Source: Longibacter salinarum | GTDB lineage: Bacteria > Bacteroidota > Rhodothermia > Rhodothermales > Salinibacteraceae | Assembly: GCF_002554795.1 (NCBI RefSeq) | Contig: NZ_PDEQ01000012.1 | Span: 1 to 64,000, forward strand | Reading direction: 5' to 3' | Length of the DNA stretch: 64,000 nt | Shown here: in pieces, positions 61,998-64,000 of the stretch | Position numbering within the stretch: position 1 is the first letter of the stretch | How the letters are laid out: each line of letters starts with the position of its first letter | Position numbers and translations under genes: made by a program | The notes under the pieces: model-generated | Told to the model about the DNA's origin: nothing | The model's input: the letters and a program-made list of their open reading frames with translations, nothing else | Database searches by the model: none

Positions 61998-62798
61998 ATG
62001 GACGTTTCTTCCATCCTCAACGCACTCGACACAAACCGCTTCGGGCAGTCGATGCGTTTCCATGAACGCGTTGAATCGACCAACACGGACGCGGCGACCT
62101 GGGCCCAAGACGGCGCACCGGAAGGTGCTGTCGTCGCCACGGACTATCAGACCGCCGGTCGGGGTCGACATGGCCGATCCTGGGATGCGGACCCCGGTCA
62201 GAACGTGATGCTCTCCGTCGTGCTTCGTCCCAACCTTGACGCCGACCAGCTGGGCCGCGTGATCATCGCGGCCGGCATTGCCGTCGCGGAAACGGTAGAA
62301 GCGTTCGTCGAGCCCCATCCCGTGTCAATCAAGTGGCCCAACGACATCATGATCGATGGCAGAAAGACGTGCGGCATGCTTCTCGAAGCATCGTTCGGCC
62401 GCGCATCTGAAGGACCACCCAGCGCAGTCATTCTCGGGATTGGCCTCAACGTGAACCAGACCGATTTCCCTCCGGCGTTGTCGGAACGCGCGACCTCCAT
62501 GCGCCTTGCTGTCGGCCGAACCCTTCCGCGCGAGGCGGTGCTCGTCCGACTTCTCGAACGACTTGAGGAATGGTACGACGTCGCCATCGACGGTCGCCCC
62601 GTGCACGAAGCCTACGAAAAGCGTCTCGACCGCATGGGTGAGCATGTCGACCTTCGCTTCGCCGGAACGGACCGAACGGTATCCGGTACGGTCCGCGGCG
62701 TCACAGCGAGCGGTGCTCTGCGCCTCGACACCGATTCAGGCGAGCAGGTGTTGCATGCGGGGGAGGTCACCAGCCGTTCCCTGACATCGGAAGCATAA
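61998..62798 (+). CDS. birA: Biotin--[acetyl-CoA-carboxylase] ligase
   Basis: This 266-residue biotin protein ligase attaches biotin to carrier proteins such as AccB. The ATP/biotin site GRGRHGRSWDADPGQNVMLSVVLRP (about 55-80) contains the GRGRxxRxW loop, and the catalytic Lys lies in KWPNDIMIDGRKTCGMLLE (about 112-130). A C-terminal SH3-like domain ends the protein. It lacks the N-terminal DNA-binding domain of E. coli BirA, so it is a ligase only and not a repressor. Together with the following coaX it forms a cofactor-related pair common in this branch of bacteria. Confidence 0.95.
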   Translation: MDVSSILNALDTNRFGQSMRFHERVESTNTDAATWAQDGAPEGAVVATDYQTAGRGRHGRSWDADPGQNVMLSVVLRPNLDADQLGRVIIAAGIAVAETVEAFVEPHPVSIKWPNDIMIDGRKTCGMLLEASFGRASEGPPSAVILGIGLNVNQTDFPPALSERATSMRLAVGRTLPREAVLVRLLERLEEWYDVAIDGRPVHEAYEKRLDRMGEHVDLRFAGTDRTVSGTVRGVTASGALRLDTDSGEQVLHAGEVTSRSLTSEA

Positions 62799-62854
62799 AC
62801 AGTCCGCGCCGCTGCCCCGACCCTCTCTCGATTGAACGCCGCACGTGCTCACGC

Positions 62855-63670
62855 ATGGAGACTGCCACCGAAACCGCGTTTCTCGCTCTCGATGTTGGCA
62901 ACACCGCCGTTAAAGGCGGGCTCTTCGTCGGGGAGAGTCTCGCGCGCATCTTTCACGTCGAGATCAACCTGAACGAGCCGAGCAGCGAGGCGGCCGGGGA
63001 CGCATGGACCCGGGCGCTTGAGCCGCACCTCGATGGAGCCTCCATCGGGAAGGTCGGACTTGCGTCTGTCGTGCCGGAAGCCGTCCCGGTTGCCGAACGC
63101 GTCGTACACGACCTGACGGGAGCGCAGGTCGTCACGGTCGACACCGCGATGCCCCTTCCGTTCGAGATGGCGTACGACACGCCACAGACACTCGGTGCCG
63201 ACCGGCTCGCCGCGGCGGCCGCGGGATGGGTTCGATACGCAAAGTCGGGATCCGCGAAGCGAAGCGTCATCGCGATTGATGCCGGAACGGCCGTCACCTA
63301 CGATGTCGTCGATGCATCCGGTGTGTACCGAGGCGGTGCGATTGCAGCCGGTCCTGTACTCACGCAACGCGCCCTCCGGAGCGGGACCGCCCAACTGCCG
63401 ACCGTCCCGCTCGTCTTCCCCTCGGACGTGATTGGCACCACCACACGCGATGCCATGCAGAGCGGCATCATGTGGGGATTCGTCGACGGCGTGCGGGGCA
63501 TGCTGGCGCGCCTCCGCGAGCTTCTGGACGATGACCCGATCGTACTCGTCACCGGCGGCTGGAGCCCGCTGCTGGCAGACCACCTCGACGCCGTCGACCA
63601 TGTCATACCTCACCTCGTCCTCGACGGCGTGCGAATCCTCGTCGAACAGCCCTACACGGCTTCGCACTGA
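62855..63670 (+). CDS. coaX: Type III pantothenate kinase
   Basis: This 271-residue kinase phosphorylates pantothenate, the first step of coenzyme A synthesis, using the ASKHA fold. N-terminal phosphate motif FLALDVGNTAVKGGLF, central LGADRLAAAAAG and second phosphate motif VIAIDAGTAVTYDVV are present. So is a C-terminal VLVTGGWSPLLADHLD adenosine-binding segment. These define the type III enzyme (CoaX), which is not feedback-inhibited by CoA. It lies 56 bases after birA in the same direction. Confidence 0.95.
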   Translation: METATETAFLALDVGNTAVKGGLFVGESLARIFHVEINLNEPSSEAAGDAWTRALEPHLDGASIGKVGLASVVPEAVPVAERVVHDLTGAQVVTVDTAMPLPFEMAYDTPQTLGADRLAAAAAGWVRYAKSGSAKRSVIAIDAGTAVTYDVVDASGVYRGGAIAAGPVLTQRALRSGTAQLPTVPLVFPSDVIGTTTRDAMQSGIMWGFVDGVRGMLARLRELLDDDPIVLVTGGWSPLLADHLDAVDHVIPHLVLDGVRILVEQPYTASH

Positions 63671-63706
63671 CCGGGCCGGTGCATCAGCATTGCACACAGG
63701 CTCACA

Positions 63707-64000
63707 TCAGTTGCCGCTGTCACCCGGGGGCTCCTCGTGCGATAGCCACTCGGCCACCACCGCCGGATGATTTTCGATCCAGCGGCGCGCGGTCGCCTGC
63801 AGATCCCCTTTTCCCGGACGGAACGCCGTCATCAGGCTCTCCATTTCGCTTTCGCCCAGATGCATGCGCTTGAGTAGCCTGAGCACGTCCTCGGGAAGTT
63901 CGTCTCGCCCCTTCGGACGGAGAAGCTTCCGAATCTGCTCGGGCTCCCCGAACACGTCCGTATCCCCTGTCTTCGCCCCGTCGAGGTAGCGGAGGTCGAA
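63707..64000 (-). CDS. Glycine betaine/proline ABC transporter substrate-binding protein, C-terminal part
   Basis: This is the last 97 residues of a protein whose frame is still open at the right edge of the window. The visible part (FDLRYLDGAKTGDTDVFGEPEQI ... LKRMHLGESEMESLMTAF ... ATARRWIENHPAVVAEWL) matches the end of OpuAC/ProX-type binding proteins. These deliver compatible solutes to an ABC importer under osmotic stress. The final WIENHPAVVAEWL helix is particularly characteristic. Because most of the protein is missing, ligand-binding residues cannot be checked. It converges with coaX (36-bp gap). Confidence 0.75.
   Translation of the reverse strand, partial: FDLRYLDGAKTGDTDVFGEPEQIRKLLRPKGRDELPEDVLRLLKRMHLGESEMESLMTAFRPGKGDLQATARRWIENHPAVVAEWLSHEEPPGDSGN

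Overview
The window is about 64 kb of GC-rich chromosome from a member of the Bacteroidota/Rhodothermota branch, most likely a halophilic or marine Rhodothermales/Salinibacteraceae-like organism. The evidence is two secreted proteins with C-terminal type IX secretion (T9SS) sorting domains, many acidic proteins, tandem M16 peptidases, Ser/Thr kinases fused to TPRs, and a general lack of Shine-Dalgarno sequences. The genus cannot be fixed from the sequence alone.

Layout. 0-0.44 kb: 3' end of an IS4-superfamily insertion sequence. 0.6-4.4 kb: a paired M16 protease operon and an M23 peptidase. 4.4-11.7 kb: FMN-dependent alpha-hydroxy-acid oxidase, a small membrane protein, an MscS channel and smc. 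12.4-25.8 kb: a regulatory block with an ECF sigma factor followed by a Ser/Thr kinase-TPR protein, a beta-barrel protein, a THUMP methyltransferase, a ferredoxin/CDGSH protein, a tandem SpoIIAA-like protein, a large CSLREA/beta-helix T9SS cargo and a second kinase-TPR protein. 25.9-31.2 kb: a duplicated-domain lipoprotein, clpB and a divergent phasin/DUF2188 protein. 31.4-37.2 kb: an MsbA-type exporter and a TolC-adaptor-ATPase operon lacking its permease. 37.8 kb: tRNA-Ser(UGA). 38.3-56 kb: mostly envelope and TPR proteins (DUF6064, T9SS cargo, a frameshifted PepSY protein, three TPR proteins, choice-of-anchor B, an OB-fold protein, IPT/kelch) and a P1B-type metal ATPase. 56.3-64 kb: TonB-C-like lipoprotein, YafK-like L,D-transpeptidase-fold protein, HAD phosphatase, fabI, inositol monophosphatase family, a lipoprotein, birA, coaX and the C-terminal end of a glycine-betaine-binding protein.

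Most genes are ordinary housekeeping or envelope genes. The least explained material is intergenic. It contains several degenerate arrays with 7-bp periodicity (GTTCAGG-like; AATCCAC/TGCGAAG-like) and 8-bp periodicity (TTCACACT-like; AACGTATT-like). It also contains two copies of a 28-bp palindrome, and a 208-bp element with terminal inverted repeats matching the end of the IS at the left edge of the window. Both IS-type ends abut CTAG and a heptad array. This layered intergenic repeat system is the best candidate here for something not well described. No CRISPR array, prophage or recognisable defence system was seen.
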